Below are positions 35,181 through 44,359 of a DNA stretch of 64,000 nt, one piece after another; position 1 is the stretch's first letter; the number at the start of each line of letters is the position of its first letter. The notes under the pieces were generated by a model that saw nothing but the letters and a program-made list of their open reading frames with translations, ran no database searches and was not told where the DNA came from. Position numbers and translations under genes: made by a program. The DNA is from Methylococcus capsulatus str. Texas = ATCC 19069. GTDB lineage: Bacteria > Pseudomonadota > Gammaproteobacteria > Methylococcales > Methylococcaceae. The stretch covers positions 1 through 64,000 of the forward strand of contig NZ_AUKJ01000020.1 of assembly GCF_000424685.1 (NCBI RefSeq). The letters are read 5' to 3'.

Positions 35181-37150
35181 TCGCCGAACTCGGCCACATC
35201 GCCCTGATCATGGCCCTCCTGATGGCCCTCCTGCAGGGCGCCTTCCCGCTGATGGGCGCCTCCCAGGGCGTGGACATCTGGATGAGCGTCGCCAAGCCGG
35301 CCGGCCGCGCGCAGTTCCTGTTTCTGCTGGTATCCTTCGGCGCCCTCACCGCCTGCTTCGTCAACAACGATTTTTCGGTGGAGTACGTCGCCCGCAACTC
35401 GAACTCGGCCCTGCCGCTCTACTATCGCATCGCCGCGGTATGGGGCTCACATGAGGGGTCGATGCTGCTGTGGGCCACGATCCTGGGTCTCTGGACAGCG
35501 GCGGTGACGGTGTTCAGCCGCAGCCTGTCGGAAGACTTTCTGGCCCGGGTGCTGGGCATCATGGGGCTGGTGAGCGTCGGCATCCTGCTGTTCATCCTGT
35601 TCACCTCGAACCCGTTCGAGCGGCTGACACCGGTGCCGCCCGACGGCAACGACCTGAATCCGCTGCTGCAGGATTTCGGCATGACGGTGCATCCGCCCAT
35701 GCTGTACATGGGCTATGTGGGACTGAGCGTAGCCTTCGCCTTCGCCATCGCCGCCCTGCTGGGCGGCTCGCTGGACTCGGCATGGGCGCGCTGGTCACGG
35801 CCCTGGACCCTGGTGGCCTGGCTGTTCCTGACCGGCGGCATCACCCTCGGCTCATGGTGGGCCTATTACGAACTGGGCTGGGGCGGCTGGTGGTTCTGGG
35901 ACCCGGTGGAAAACGCCTCCTTCATGCCCTGGCTGGTCGCCACCGCACTTATCCACTCGCTGGCCGTCACCGAGAAACGCGGCGCCTTCAAGGCCTGGAC
36001 CGTGCTGCTGGCGATCTTCGCCTTTTCGCTGAGCCTGCTGGGCACCTTCCTGGTGCGTTCCGGCGTGCTGACCTCCGTGCATGCCTTCGCTTCCGACCCC
36101 ACCCGCGGCCTGTTCATCCTGATCCTGCTGGCCATCGTGGTGGGCGGTTCGCTGCTGGTTTACACCGTGAAGGCGCCGGCCGTGCGCGATGTGGCGCGCT
36201 ATAGCCTGGTGTCCAAGGAAAACCTGCTGCTGCTCAACAACATCCTGCTGGTGACCGCCTCCGGCAGTATCCTGCTCGGCACCCTTTATCCGCTGATCCT
36301 GGACGCGCTGAAGCTGGGCAAGATTTCGGTCGGCCCGCCGTATTTCGGCACGGTGTTCGCTCCGCTGATGGCGCCGATCTTCCTGCTCGCCGGTATCGGG
36401 CCGATGTTCGCCTGGCGGGAGAGCCCGATCGGCCGCATCCTGCACCGGGTCCGCTATCTGTTCCCGGCGAGCTTCGTGGCCGGCATCGCGCTCGCCGCCC
36501 TGGCCTGGGACGAGACCGACTTCAAGATGATGGCCGGGCTGGGCTGCGCGTTCTGGCTGGCGGCGAGCGCCTGCCTCAGCCTGTGGAGCCGGATCCGGCT
36601 GCGCGACGGGTGGCTCGAAGGACTGCGCGCCCAGTCGCCCAGCGTCTACGGGATGACCGCCGCGCATCTCGGCGTCGCGGTGTTCCTGGTGGGCGCCGTG
36701 CTGTCCGACCGCCTGAGTCAGGAAAAGCTGGTACGCATGGCGCCTGGCGACAGCGTGATGCTGGCCGGCTACACCTTCCACTTCCTCGGCACGGAGACCG
36801 TGCAGGGGCCGAACTTCTCGGCCCAGCAGGCCACTTTCCGGGTGGAGCGGGACGGCGAAAGCCTGGAACTTCGGCCCCAGAAGAGGAACTACAAGGTGCA
36901 GCGCAACATGATGACCGAAGCTGCGATAGACCCCGGTCTGTCCCGCGATCTCTATGTCGCCCTCGGCGAGCCACTGGACACGAACGCCTGGAGCGTGCGG
37001 CTCTACGTCAAACCGTTCATCCGCTGGATCTGGGCCGGCGGCCTGTTCATGATCGCCGGGGGCATCCTGTCCGTCAGCGACCGGCGCTACCGCCTGCCGC
37101 TGCCTGAAACCCGCGCAGTTGCCGGACGCGCCGCGTCCCGTGCAATTTGA
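35177..37150 (+). CDS. ccmF: CcmF, cytochrome c haem lyase subunit
   Basis: A 657-residue polytopic membrane protein of the haem lyase. It has the CcmF hallmarks: the Trp-rich periplasmic WWD segment (GSWWAYYELGWGGWWFWDPVEN, about 228-250), flanking His residues (GSHEG near 90, HPPMLYMGY near 172) and a large C-terminal periplasmic domain before the final helix. It joins haem from CcmE to CXXCH cysteines. Start and stop overlap neighbouring ccm genes. With at least 75 CXXCH sites encoded nearby, its proximity is fitting. Confidence 0.96.
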   Translation: MIAELGHIALIMALLMALLQGAFPLMGASQGVDIWMSVAKPAGRAQFLFLLVSFGALTACFVNNDFSVEYVARNSNSALPLYYRIAAVWGSHEGSMLLWATILGLWTAAVTVFSRSLSEDFLARVLGIMGLVSVGILLFILFTSNPFERLTPVPPDGNDLNPLLQDFGMTVHPPMLYMGYVGLSVAFAFAIAALLGGSLDSAWARWSRPWTLVAWLFLTGGITLGSWWAYYELGWGGWWFWDPVENASFMPWLVATALIHSLAVTEKRGAFKAWTVLLAIFAFSLSLLGTFLVRSGVLTSVHAFASDPTRGLFILILLAIVVGGSLLVYTVKAPAVRDVARYSLVSKENLLLLNNILLVTASGSILLGTLYPLILDALKLGKISVGPPYFGTVFAPLMAPIFLLAGIGPMFAWRESPIGRILHRVRYLFPASFVAGIALAALAWDETDFKMMAGLGCAFWLAASACLSLWSRIRLRDGWLEGLRAQSPSVYGMTAAHLGVAVFLVGAVLSDRLSQEKLVRMAPGDSVMLAGYTFHFLGTETVQGPNFSAQQATFRVERDGESLELRPQKRNYKVQRNMMTEAAIDPGLSRDLYVALGEPLDTNAWSVRLYVKPFIRWIWAGGLFMIAGGILSVSDRRYRLPLPETRAVAGRAASRAI

Positions 37151-37713
37151 TGCCTATCGAACGCAACCCCACGGTGACATCACACATGCGTTTCGCCATT
37201 CCTCTCGTCATTTTCATTCTGCTGGTCGTGCTGTTGGGCGTGGGCCTGACCCTGGACCCGCGCGAAGTGCCCTCCCCCCTCATCGGCAAGCCGGCCCCGG
37301 CGTTCTCGCTGCCCGAGGTAGCCGCTGCCGACCGTACCCTGAGCCTGGAACAGCTCAAGGGGCAGGTGTTCCTGCTCAATGTGTGGGCGTCCTGGTGCGT
37401 GTCCTGCCGCCAGGAGCATCCGGTGCTGGTGGACTTCGCCAAGCGCGGCATCGTCCCGATCTATGGGCTCAACTACAAGGATACCCGGAATGATGCCCTC
37501 GCCTGGCTGAAGCGCTTCGGCGATCCGTACCGGGCCAGCGTTTTCGACGAGGACGGCAAGACGGGGATCGACTGGGGGGTCTACGGGGTGCCGGAAACCT
37601 TCCTGGTCGACAAGCACGGCGTGATCCGCTACAAGCAGACCGGACCGGTGACTCATGAAGACCTCGAAAACAAGATACTGCCACTGATCCGCGAATTGCA
37701 GGGCGCCGCATGA
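37150..37713 (+). CDS. ccmG: CcmG/DsbE thioredoxin of the ccm operon
   Basis: A 187-residue membrane-anchored thioredoxin with active site WASWCVSCRQEHP and the CcmG motif YGVPETFLVDKHG. The ATG at 37150 shares one base with the ccmF stop; a TTG one codon earlier and a later Met (RFAIPLVIF) are alternatives. It keeps apocytochrome or CcmH thiols reduced. A second such protein is encoded at 8086-8631. Confidence 0.95.
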   Translation: MPIERNPTVTSHMRFAIPLVIFILLVVLLGVGLTLDPREVPSPLIGKPAPAFSLPEVAAADRTLSLEQLKGQVFLLNVWASWCVSCRQEHPVLVDFAKRGIVPIYGLNYKDTRNDALAWLKRFGDPYRASVFDEDGKTGIDWGVYGVPETFLVDKHGVIRYKQTGPVTHEDLENKILPLIRELQGAA

Positions 37714-38171
37714 AACGACTGATTCTTTGCCTGTGCGGCATGCTGGCCATTTCCGCCGCGGAAGCCATGGAAATCCGCCAGTTCGACGATCCGGCCAAAG
37801 AGGAGCGCTACGAAACGCTCATCAAGGACTTGCGCTGCCTGGTCTGCCAGAACCAGTCGCTGGCCGAATCCGACGCCGAACTGGCCAAAGACCTGCGTAC
37901 CGAGGTCTACAACATCATCCAGAGCGGCAAGTCGAGCGAAGAAGCGGTGCGGTTCCTGACCGAACGCTACGGTGACTTCGTGCTTTACCGCCCGCCGTTC
38001 AAGCGCATCACACTACTGCTCTGGCTCGGCCCCTTCCTGCTGCTGGCCGGCGGCGCCGTCTTCCTGTGGAAGCAGGCCAGGCGGCGCGCCGCGGCCGCGC
38101 AGCAGGACGCGACTCTCTCCGCGGAAGAACGCCGACGCCTCCAGCAGTTGAAAGACCGATTCCAGGGGTAA
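37710..38171 (+). CDS. ccmH: CcmH, apocytochrome-binding thiol oxidoreductase
   Basis: A 153-residue protein with a signal peptide (about 1-19), the CcmH active site LRCLVCQNQSLAESDA (about 42-57) and a C-terminal membrane helix (about 103-122) with a basic tail. It binds apocytochrome in the haem lyase complex. ATGA overlap with ccmG. It is the short CcmH form; the TPR part is the separate next gene. Confidence 0.95.
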   Translation: MKRLILCLCGMLAISAAEAMEIRQFDDPAKEERYETLIKDLRCLVCQNQSLAESDAELAKDLRTEVYNIIQSGKSSEEAVRFLTERYGDFVLYRPPFKRITLLLWLGPFLLLAGGAVFLWKQARRRAAAAQQDATLSAEERRRLQQLKDRFQG

Positions 38172-38176
38172 ACCAC

Positions 38177-39394
38177 ATGACATCGTTTTGGGTGCTGGCA
38201 GCGACCCTGCTGCTGGCCGGCTACGGCTTTTTCCTTCCCACCCTGCTCGGGCAGAAATCTGCCGCTGGCGTGGACCGCGCGAGGCTCAACTGGCTGATCA
38301 ACCGCCAGAAGCGGGAAGAACTCGCGGCCGAGACGGGCGACGACCAGGCGGCGGAGCGGCTCGGCGAGGAATTCGACCGCGACCTCCTGGCCGACCTCGC
38401 CGCTGCCGAAACCGGCCCCCGCCGGCAGCCGCCGGAGGCCGGGAAAACCGCCGTCATCGTCGTGCTGACGGCCTTGCCGCTGGCAATCCTGGCGCTGTAT
38501 GGAGGGCTCGGCCGGATGGACCTGGTCGCCCGCCCGGCCACCGTCGCCGCCGCAGAGCCGGCCATGGCCGCCGGGGACTTGCAGGCGAGGATCGAGCAGC
38601 TCTCCAGACGGCTCCAGCAGCAGCCCAATGATCTGGACGGCTGGCTCTTGCTAGGCCGCTCGCTCCTGGCCGTCCAGCAGACGGACAAGGCCGTGCAGGC
38701 CTATGAATTCGCTCTGAAGCTGGCGCCCGGCAATCCCGACGTGGAGGCGCTCTACGCCCAGGCGCTGGGCGAAGCGAACCAGGGCAGCCTCGCGGGCAAG
38801 CCCACCGAAATCATCGAGGGCGTCCTACAACGCAATCCGGATCACATGCACAGCCTCTGGCTGGCCGGCCTCGCCGCCGTGGAACGGGAGGACAAACCCA
38901 AGGCCCTGGAGTACTGGAAGAAGCTCCGCTCGCTGCTGCCGCCGGACGGCGAGCAGACCCGGCAACTGGACGGCTACATCGCCGAGCTGGCGGGCACGGC
39001 ACCGCCCCAGGCCAGAGCGGACACGGCTCCCGCAGCCGCCGGAGCGGGCAAGAGCATCCGGGTGAAAGTAACCCTCGATAACAAGCTGAAAGGCCAGGCA
39101 GGCCCTGACGATGTCGTCTTCGTCTTCGCCCGCGCGGCGGACGGCCCGCCCATGCCACTGGCCATCAGCCGCAAGAAGGTCAGCGACCTGCCGGCCGAAA
39201 TCACCCTGAATGACGGCATGGCGATGGCCCCCGGCATGAAACTGTCGTCCTTCCCGCGTATCGTCATTGGCGCCCGTGTGTCCAAGACCGGAAACGCCAT
39301 GCCCTCCCCCGGCGACCTGCAGGGGCTCACCTCTCCGGTGGAGGCGCAGGACGGCGGCACCTATTCGGTGGAAATTGGGCAGGTGGTGAACTGA
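38177..39394 (+). CDS. ccmI: CcmI, TPR protein of the cytochrome c haem lyase
   Basis: A 405-residue protein from the ATG at 38177. Two membrane helices (about 2-22 and 95-112) flank a cytoplasmic loop; then TPR repeats (about 137-285, with LDGWLLLGRSLLAVQQTDKAVQAYEFAL) bind apocytochrome C-termini, and a C-terminal beta domain (about 315-405) contains VFVFARAADGPPMPLAI. It follows ccmH by five bases and ends the ccm operon. Confidence 0.92.
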   Translation: MTSFWVLAATLLLAGYGFFLPTLLGQKSAAGVDRARLNWLINRQKREELAAETGDDQAAERLGEEFDRDLLADLAAAETGPRRQPPEAGKTAVIVVLTALPLAILALYGGLGRMDLVARPATVAAAEPAMAAGDLQARIEQLSRRLQQQPNDLDGWLLLGRSLLAVQQTDKAVQAYEFALKLAPGNPDVEALYAQALGEANQGSLAGKPTEIIEGVLQRNPDHMHSLWLAGLAAVEREDKPKALEYWKKLRSLLPPDGEQTRQLDGYIAELAGTAPPQARADTAPAAAGAGKSIRVKVTLDNKLKGQAGPDDVVFVFARAADGPPMPLAISRKKVSDLPAEITLNDGMAMAPGMKLSSFPRIVIGARVSKTGNAMPSPGDLQGLTSPVEAQDGGTYSVEIGQVVN

Positions 39395-39498
39395 CGTCGG
39401 CTCCGCCGATAGGCTATATTGACGGCTACGGCAAAAGTCCGCTCATCCGCCGGCGCGTTTTCCGAGGCGCCATCGCATTTTTGGGAGAAAACAAAAAC

Positions 39499-39816
39499 AT
39501 GAACACGAAGCGCGGCCTCACCATCATCCTGGTCCTGACAGCCGCCCTGGCGAGCGGATGCGCCAGCATCCGGGCCCGTACCGATGTGTTGCCGCGGCAA
39601 GGCTGGACCGTCTACCCTGGTGCCCAGCAAGGAGTGAAGGACATCGATGCGGCCGTCGACGGCCGACTGCCCTATCCCGGCTGGATGCACGTACTGTTGC
39701 TCCCCGCTTTCGTGCTGGACCTGCCGGTCGGCGCCGTCTTCGACACCCTGGCCCTGCCCTACGATCTCTACCGCATGCATCACCCGGAAGACTTCGCCGG
39801 GAGAAAGCGCAAGTGA
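39499..39816 (+). CDS. Small lipoprotein, YceK/YidQ (DUF1375) type
   Basis: A 105-residue lipoprotein: lipobox ALASGC at about 13-18, then a conserved pattern typical of YceK/YidQ: VYPGAQQGVKDID, a hydrophobic segment and LDLPVGAVFDTLALPYDL near the end. Function unknown in all relatives. I chose the ATG at 39499 over an in-frame TTG at 39481 because it gives a normal lipoprotein signal. It stands alone after the ccm operon. Confidence 0.8.
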   Translation: MNTKRGLTIILVLTAALASGCASIRARTDVLPRQGWTVYPGAQQGVKDIDAAVDGRLPYPGWMHVLLLPAFVLDLPVGAVFDTLALPYDLYRMHHPEDFAGRKRK

Positions 39817-39847
39817 TTCCCGCGACGGCATGGGATACACTCCGGCC

Positions 39848-40474
39848 ATGCCGTCCCGCCTTTTCTCAACGGTGCTCCTCGTTCTTTCGGCCGCGCTGGC
39901 ACTCGGCTCCGCCGCCTCGGCCTACGTGCGTCCACCGGAAATCCCCGAGGGGCATGCCGATACTTCTGGGCAGTTCCTGGTCGCGCATCCGAAGATGCCG
40001 GCGAACATCTTCGCGCACAGCGTCATCTATGTCGTCAGCCACAACGCGGACGGTGCGATGGGCCTCATCGTCAACCGCCTCGCCGGGGCGGGTCCACTGG
40101 GGAAACTGCTGGAAGCCTTCGGACTGGCTTCCAAAGCGCAGCGCGAAATCAAGCTGTATCTCGGTGGCCCGGTGGGAATCGGGCAAGGCTTCGTGCTGCA
40201 TTCGGACGATTACGCCGGCGCCAGTACACGCGCGCTGAAAAAGGGGCTGTCCCTCTCGACCGGCCTGGATGTCCTGGAAGCCATCGCGCGCGGCCGCGGG
40301 CCCCGGCAGGTGCGCATGCTGTTCGGCTATGCCGGCTGGTCGCCGGGCCAGTTGGATGGCGAGATCGCCCGTGGCGACTGGCTACTCGCCCCCGCCGACA
40401 CTTCCCTGATTTTCTCCGAAGAGCCGGACAAGGTCTGGGAAGAGGCGCTCAAGCATGCCGGCCTGCCCCTGTAA
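39848..40474 (+). CDS. UPF0301 (YqgE/AlgH) family protein with a signal peptide
   Basis: About 208 residues. The core (about 35-205) is the YqgE fold: GQFLVAHPKM, FAHSVIYVVSHNADGAMGLIVNR, LYLGGPVGIGQGFVLH, RMLFGYAGWSPGQLDGEIARGDW. Family proteins are normally cytoplasmic, but here an N-terminal hydrophobic stretch ending LGSAASA looks like a cleavable signal. An ATG at 39830 is an alternative start. Convergent with the L,D-transpeptidase gene, seven bases apart. Confidence 0.85.
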   Translation: MPSRLFSTVLLVLSAALALGSAASAYVRPPEIPEGHADTSGQFLVAHPKMPANIFAHSVIYVVSHNADGAMGLIVNRLAGAGPLGKLLEAFGLASKAQREIKLYLGGPVGIGQGFVLHSDDYAGASTRALKKGLSLSTGLDVLEAIARGRGPRQVRMLFGYAGWSPGQLDGEIARGDWLLAPADTSLIFSEEPDKVWEEALKHAGLPL

Positions 40475-40481
40475 CCCGCCA

Positions 40482-41873
40482 TCACTGGCCGGACCGCGCC
40501 AAAGGCCTCGCCCCTGCCACGTGCATCGAATCGACGGGCGGGCGCACCTCGGCATCGAGTTCCAGATCGATCTTCAAGCGCTTAGCCACGGTTTTGGCGG
40601 TCTTATCGTCCTTGAACGGCCCGGCCAGCACTTCGAAGCCATCGCCGGCCTTGACCGCCCGCGCGGGGATCGGCGGCCCCTGATGATTGAGTACCGCTGC
40701 GACGCGGCGGGCACTCGATTCTTCATGTGTCGTCGCTGCCTTCACCAGCCAGCCGCCCGCATCTGCGGCGGGAAGCTCCGGCCGGCCGAACCAGGCGACG
40801 GGCCGCCGAAGCTCGATCGCCTGGGCCACGACGGCCGCCATCGGCGGCGAATTCGCCTGAATGGGCACGGGGATGCCGCGCGCCTCGGAAAGAACCTGCT
40901 CCACCCTGGTCCAGTCCAGCACGACGCCGTCCTTCTTTTCCAGACGTTTCAGCCGTGCGGTCAGCTCGCTTTTCAGCCGGGCCCGATTCAGCTCCTCGTA
41001 GGGCTCATGCGCCTCCAGGTAGACCTGCCCGCCTTTACGACCCACCAGATAGGGCTGATTCACGATACGCACGGCCGCTCCGGGCTTCACTTCGGGGAAC
41101 ACGGCGGCGATGTCCTCGGGGTACAACCGGATGCAGCCGTTGCTCGCCCGGAAACCGATGCTGTAAGGCTTGTTGGTGCCGTGGATCAGATACTGCGGAC
41201 GGCTGAGATACATTGCGTAGTCGCCCAGCGGGTTGTCGGGGCCCGGCGACACCGCCGGCGGCAGCGGATCGCCCTTCAGCGCATGATCCCTGCGGATGTT
41301 CTCGGTGGGATACCAGGTCGGAAACTCGGTCTTGCGAACCACGGTCATGTAGCCCGTGGGCGTCGAGCGTCCTTCCTTGCCGATACCGACCGGATAGGTG
41401 GAGATGACGCCTTCCGCAGCCTTGGCCGGAAAATGGTACAGACGCATCGTCGCCAGATTGATGACCACGCCTTTGCGCGGCGCGTCCGGCAACGTGAACT
41501 GCAAGGGCAGCACCAGCCGGCGGCCGGCTTCCGGCACCCACGGGTCGACGCCCGGGTTGGCTTCGGCAAGCTCCTGAAATCCCAGGCCGTAATGGCGGGC
41601 GATGTCCGACAGAGTATCGCCGTCGCGGATCTCGACCGATGCAAGCTGACCGACCACGCTTTCGTCTCCGGCCACACTGAACCGGTGTTTTTCGACCGCA
41701 AGAGGAAGCGGCGGCGGGCTCGGAGGCGCCTCACGCGGCGGCGGCGTGAAAGCACAGCCTCCGAGCAGGGCGCCGGCCACGGCCATCAGAATCAAGGGCC
41801 GCGGCAAAGGGAGAGAGAAATGGCCGCACAGGCGGCGAGCCGAGACAAAGACAGGAAAGTGTAAGACGTTCAT
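40482..41873 (-). CDS. LysM L,D-transpeptidase (YkuD) lipoprotein
   Basis: A 463-residue envelope protein from the ATG at 41873. Lipobox GALLGGC (about 34-40), a LysM domain (about 80-125, VEIRDGDTLSDIARHYGL) and a YkuD domain (about 133-270) with the catalytic motif HGTNKPYSIG then ASNGCIRLYPEDI. The C-terminal region (about 385-450) looks like a SPOR-type repeat. YkuD enzymes make 3-3 peptidoglycan cross-links or attach lipoprotein to the wall. The size matches the ErfK/YbiS group with extra C-terminal domain. Confidence 0.9.
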   Translation of the reverse strand: MNVLHFPVFVSARRLCGHFSLPLPRPLILMAVAGALLGGCAFTPPPREAPPSPPPLPLAVEKHRFSVAGDESVVGQLASVEIRDGDTLSDIARHYGLGFQELAEANPGVDPWVPEAGRRLVLPLQFTLPDAPRKGVVINLATMRLYHFPAKAAEGVISTYPVGIGKEGRSTPTGYMTVVRKTEFPTWYPTENIRRDHALKGDPLPPAVSPGPDNPLGDYAMYLSRPQYLIHGTNKPYSIGFRASNGCIRLYPEDIAAVFPEVKPGAAVRIVNQPYLVGRKGGQVYLEAHEPYEELNRARLKSELTARLKRLEKKDGVVLDWTRVEQVLSEARGIPVPIQANSPPMAAVVAQAIELRRPVAWFGRPELPAADAGGWLVKAATTHEESSARRVAAVLNHQGPPIPARAVKAGDGFEVLAGPFKDDKTAKTVAKRLKIDLELDAEVRPPVDSMHVAGARPLARSGQ

Positions 41874-41930
41874 GCCATACGCCGAAGCAGCATGCATGCC
41901 ACGCACAGCGCACGCCTCACGCCCGGCGAA

Positions 41931-42380
41931 TCACTCGACGCTGTAACCCCGCCCCTTCGGGCAGGCGCCACAGGAGCGCAGAAGATCGGCGGATTTGGCC
42001 CCCTGAGCTCGGATCTGCCGGGTCACCACCTCGAACCGGGCCTTGTCCATCACCTCCAGCAGGGTATCGGTGCCGAGTTTGCGCAGCATGTCGCGGTCCT
42101 TGGGCTCGAGCCTCTGCAGCCAGGAATCGCCCGTTTTCGCCCACAGCGTGACGGGATTGACCATCACTTTGCCTTATTTCCGGCAATCCGCGGCCGGATT
42201 GGCATAGACCAGCAAGGGCCCGTCACCGTTGCCCTTGCGCAGGCTCGAGTAACTTCCCAGGAATCCCGATGGCTGGACCTCCCGGGCCTGCTTGGTCGCG
42301 CTGCAGCCGCAGAGAAGTGCCACTGCCACGGCGCCCGGCAAGGCACGGGAGCGGCCGGAAACGTCACGGGATGAGGGCAT
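41931..42380 (-). pseudogene. DUF3313-like lipoprotein interrupted by an in-frame stop
   Basis: From the ATG at 42380 (GGGGAG ribosome site) the frame encodes a lipoprotein signal (ALLCGC) and the DUF3313-like segment GFLGSYSSLRKG..LLVYANPAADCRK. It then meets TAA at 42174-42176. The same frame continues at once with GKVMVNPVTLWAKTGDSW, which is what the family has after a Tyr at the stop position. So a single base change Tyr to stop, or programmed read-through, splits the gene. The downstream part ends at 41931 without the usual C-terminal domain, so the gene is also truncated. Confidence 0.6.
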
Positions 42381-42441
42381 CCCGCCGCTCCCCTTTTCCT
42401 CGTTCGAAATCTTCACGACGGTTCTCCGGAAAATGATGGGT

Positions 42442-43512
42442 TCAGGCATTCGGACTGTTGACGACCTGGTAGACCACATCGCTGCCGCTGTAGAACGGCC
42501 GGTACCAGACGCCGCCGAACTCGTAGTACCGGACACCGTTGACGGTATGGGTCGCCGCGCCGCCGGGGAGCGAGTTCACGGTCAGGCCGGGAGGCGGCAT
42601 GACCACCGTGTAACCGCCGCCTGACGGGGTATAGAACGCCCCACCGCAATCGGAATAAGGCTGCTGGCCGCTGTAGACCGTGACACAGGATGGCGGCAGG
42701 CTGGTCACGGTCGCTCCCAGGGGCGGCGGCGTCACCACGTAACCCGAACCCTGCGGCAGATAATAGGCACCGTTCGAGTAGTAGTAGGTGTTGTTCTCGA
42801 CTACGACCGGCTGAGAGTTGCGCGGCACCGAAGCGACCATCTCCCCGATCATGAGGCCCTCCATCATGCCCATCATCGCCATGCCGCTGTAATAGCCGCC
42901 CCAGGTACCGCCGATGAACACCGGCCCGTAGTAATTGCCGCCGCCGTAGTAGTCGTAGCGGTTCTTCTGGAGCTGCTCCGCCTGCTGATAATGGTATTGC
43001 GCCATGGCATCCTGCTGCTTATAGGCATTCTGCTGGACGGTGTCGATTTCCTTTTCCCGATTCTGCTGAGCCGTGTTGACTTCATCGTCCCGGTCTTCCT
43101 GACGCTGGGCCGGCGTCGCCGCCTGGCGGTCTTCCGGGGCCTGGAAACCCTGGACTCCATTTCCGAAATCGCGATTCGCGTTCTGCCGCCAGTCATGGCC
43201 GGCGCCGTCCGCGCCGTCGGAGGCCCGCACACTGCCCAGGCCGCCGCCGCCGAAACTGCCGCCGCCTATCCCGGTCCCGCCGTAACGCGGACCTTCCTCG
43301 CCGCGGTCGCCCCCTCCGCGCTGACCGAAACCGCCACCCCCGACATGGCTGCCGAATCCTCCCCCACCGAATCCGCCTCCGAAATGGCCACCCCCGAAAC
43401 CGCCGCCGAAACCGCCATGTGCGCCGGCGATCCGGGGCAACCCCGCACAGGCCAACAGCAACGCCAATACGGTGATGCCCAGCCGCTTCTCAAATCCGGT
43501 ATTTCGATTCAT
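42442..43512 (-). CDS. Gly-rich exported protein of unknown function
   Basis: A 356-residue secreted protein from the ATG at 43512 (GGGGAGG ribosome site). Signal peptide about 1-31, then a Gly/Phe/His-rich low-complexity stretch (GGFGGGFGGGHFGGG, about 33-75), a Gln-rich coiled segment (about 125-175) and a Tyr/Gly/Pro-rich beta region with repeated units YYSNGAYYLPQGSGYVVTPP, GAFYTPSGGGYTVVMPPPG and YYEFGGVWYRPFY. The repeats resemble the YXXXGXYYXP units of several envelope proteins of unknown function. It is next to the DUF2092 gene and probably co-transcribed with it. Confidence 0.75.
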   Translation of the reverse strand: MNRNTGFEKRLGITVLALLLACAGLPRIAGAHGGFGGGFGGGHFGGGFGGGGFGSHVGGGGFGQRGGGDRGEEGPRYGGTGIGGGSFGGGGLGSVRASDGADGAGHDWRQNANRDFGNGVQGFQAPEDRQAATPAQRQEDRDDEVNTAQQNREKEIDTVQQNAYKQQDAMAQYHYQQAEQLQKNRYDYYGGGNYYGPVFIGGTWGGYYSGMAMMGMMEGLMIGEMVASVPRNSQPVVVENNTYYYSNGAYYLPQGSGYVVTPPPLGATVTSLPPSCVTVYSGQQPYSDCGGAFYTPSGGGYTVVMPPPGLTVNSLPGGAATHTVNGVRYYEFGGVWYRPFYSGSDVVYQVVNSPNA

Positions 43513-43532
43513 GCGCTTGTCCTCCCCTCGCG

Positions 43533-44357
43533 TCACGGCGCTTTTTTTGCCCGCTCTTGCCCGGCGGAAACCGCGGCTTTCAAGAAACCGATGCGGTCGG
43601 CCTTGGGCGGGATCACGGCACTGAAGGCGGAATCCGGCAGATGGGTGGCGAAGTCCCAGTCGGACAGCACCGCCATATACTGCGGCGCGCCTGGAAGCGT
43701 TTTGTAGGTGATGACCAATTTCCGGGGCAACGGCAGTTTGCCGTCCTCGATCCAGAGCTGCCAGTCGACGTTCTTGCCGACGAAGGCGAGATGATGGCAC
43801 GGCGTCCCCTCCACGTCGCTCATCCCGGCTTGGAACCCGAACACCACGTGTTGCTTCAAGGTGGCGTAGGGATCACTGTAAAGAAGGTCCGACAATGGCG
43901 GCGTGAAGCCGAGCCGGCCAATGAGATAGTCCAGCGTGGCGTCGATGCCCGCCGGCGTCTGCTCCACGGCATAGGTGCCGTGCGCCTCGTCCAGCAGGGT
44001 GAAGGTCTTGCCGTCGTACCAGAAGCGCTTTCCGCCCATGTCGGTGCGGTACCGGACCCGGAAGCGGTCGGGGCGGCGGACCGAGATGTCGTCGGATGCC
44101 GCGAGCTGGATCTTCTGGCCGGAAGCGAGAAGGTCGTCGTACAGCGCATCCACGTGCACCGAAAATTCCTTGGCGGACTTCAAGTAGTCCCCCATCTGCC
44201 GCAGTAACAGGTCGACCTGCGGGCCGATCACCTGCTCCTGCGGGTGCTCCGTGCCAGTGGCGGGTTTGTCGGCCGCCTCCGCAGCACCGAGGCAAATCAT
44301 CAGGCCGGCGAGCACCAGGACGGCGGAACAGCGTTGGCATCGATTCGGTTTCACCAC
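43533..44357 (-). CDS. DUF2092 family periplasmic protein
   Basis: A 274-residue exported protein; signal peptide about 1-29. The body matches the DUF2092 pattern: DLLLRQMGDYLKSAKEFSVH, IQLAASDDISVRRPDRFRVRYR, KRFWYDGKTFTLLDEAHGTYA and LPLPRKLVITYK. The family has a LolA-like half-barrel fold and unknown function. It lies 20 bases upstream of the Gly-rich exported protein; such pairs are common for envelope genes. Confidence 0.82.
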   Translation of the reverse strand: MVKPNRCQRCSAVLVLAGLMICLGAAEAADKPATGTEHPQEQVIGPQVDLLLRQMGDYLKSAKEFSVHVDALYDDLLASGQKIQLAASDDISVRRPDRFRVRYRTDMGGKRFWYDGKTFTLLDEAHGTYAVEQTPAGIDATLDYLIGRLGFTPPLSDLLYSDPYATLKQHVVFGFQAGMSDVEGTPCHHLAFVGKNVDWQLWIEDGKLPLPRKLVITYKTLPGAPQYMAVLSDWDFATHLPDSAFSAVIPPKADRIGFLKAAVSAGQERAKKAP

Positions 44358-44359
44358 GT

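Noticed and set aside
42873-43512. Gly-rich tract as a DNA repeat array or CRISPR
   Set aside because: The repetition is codon-level low complexity of one protein; no regular spacers.
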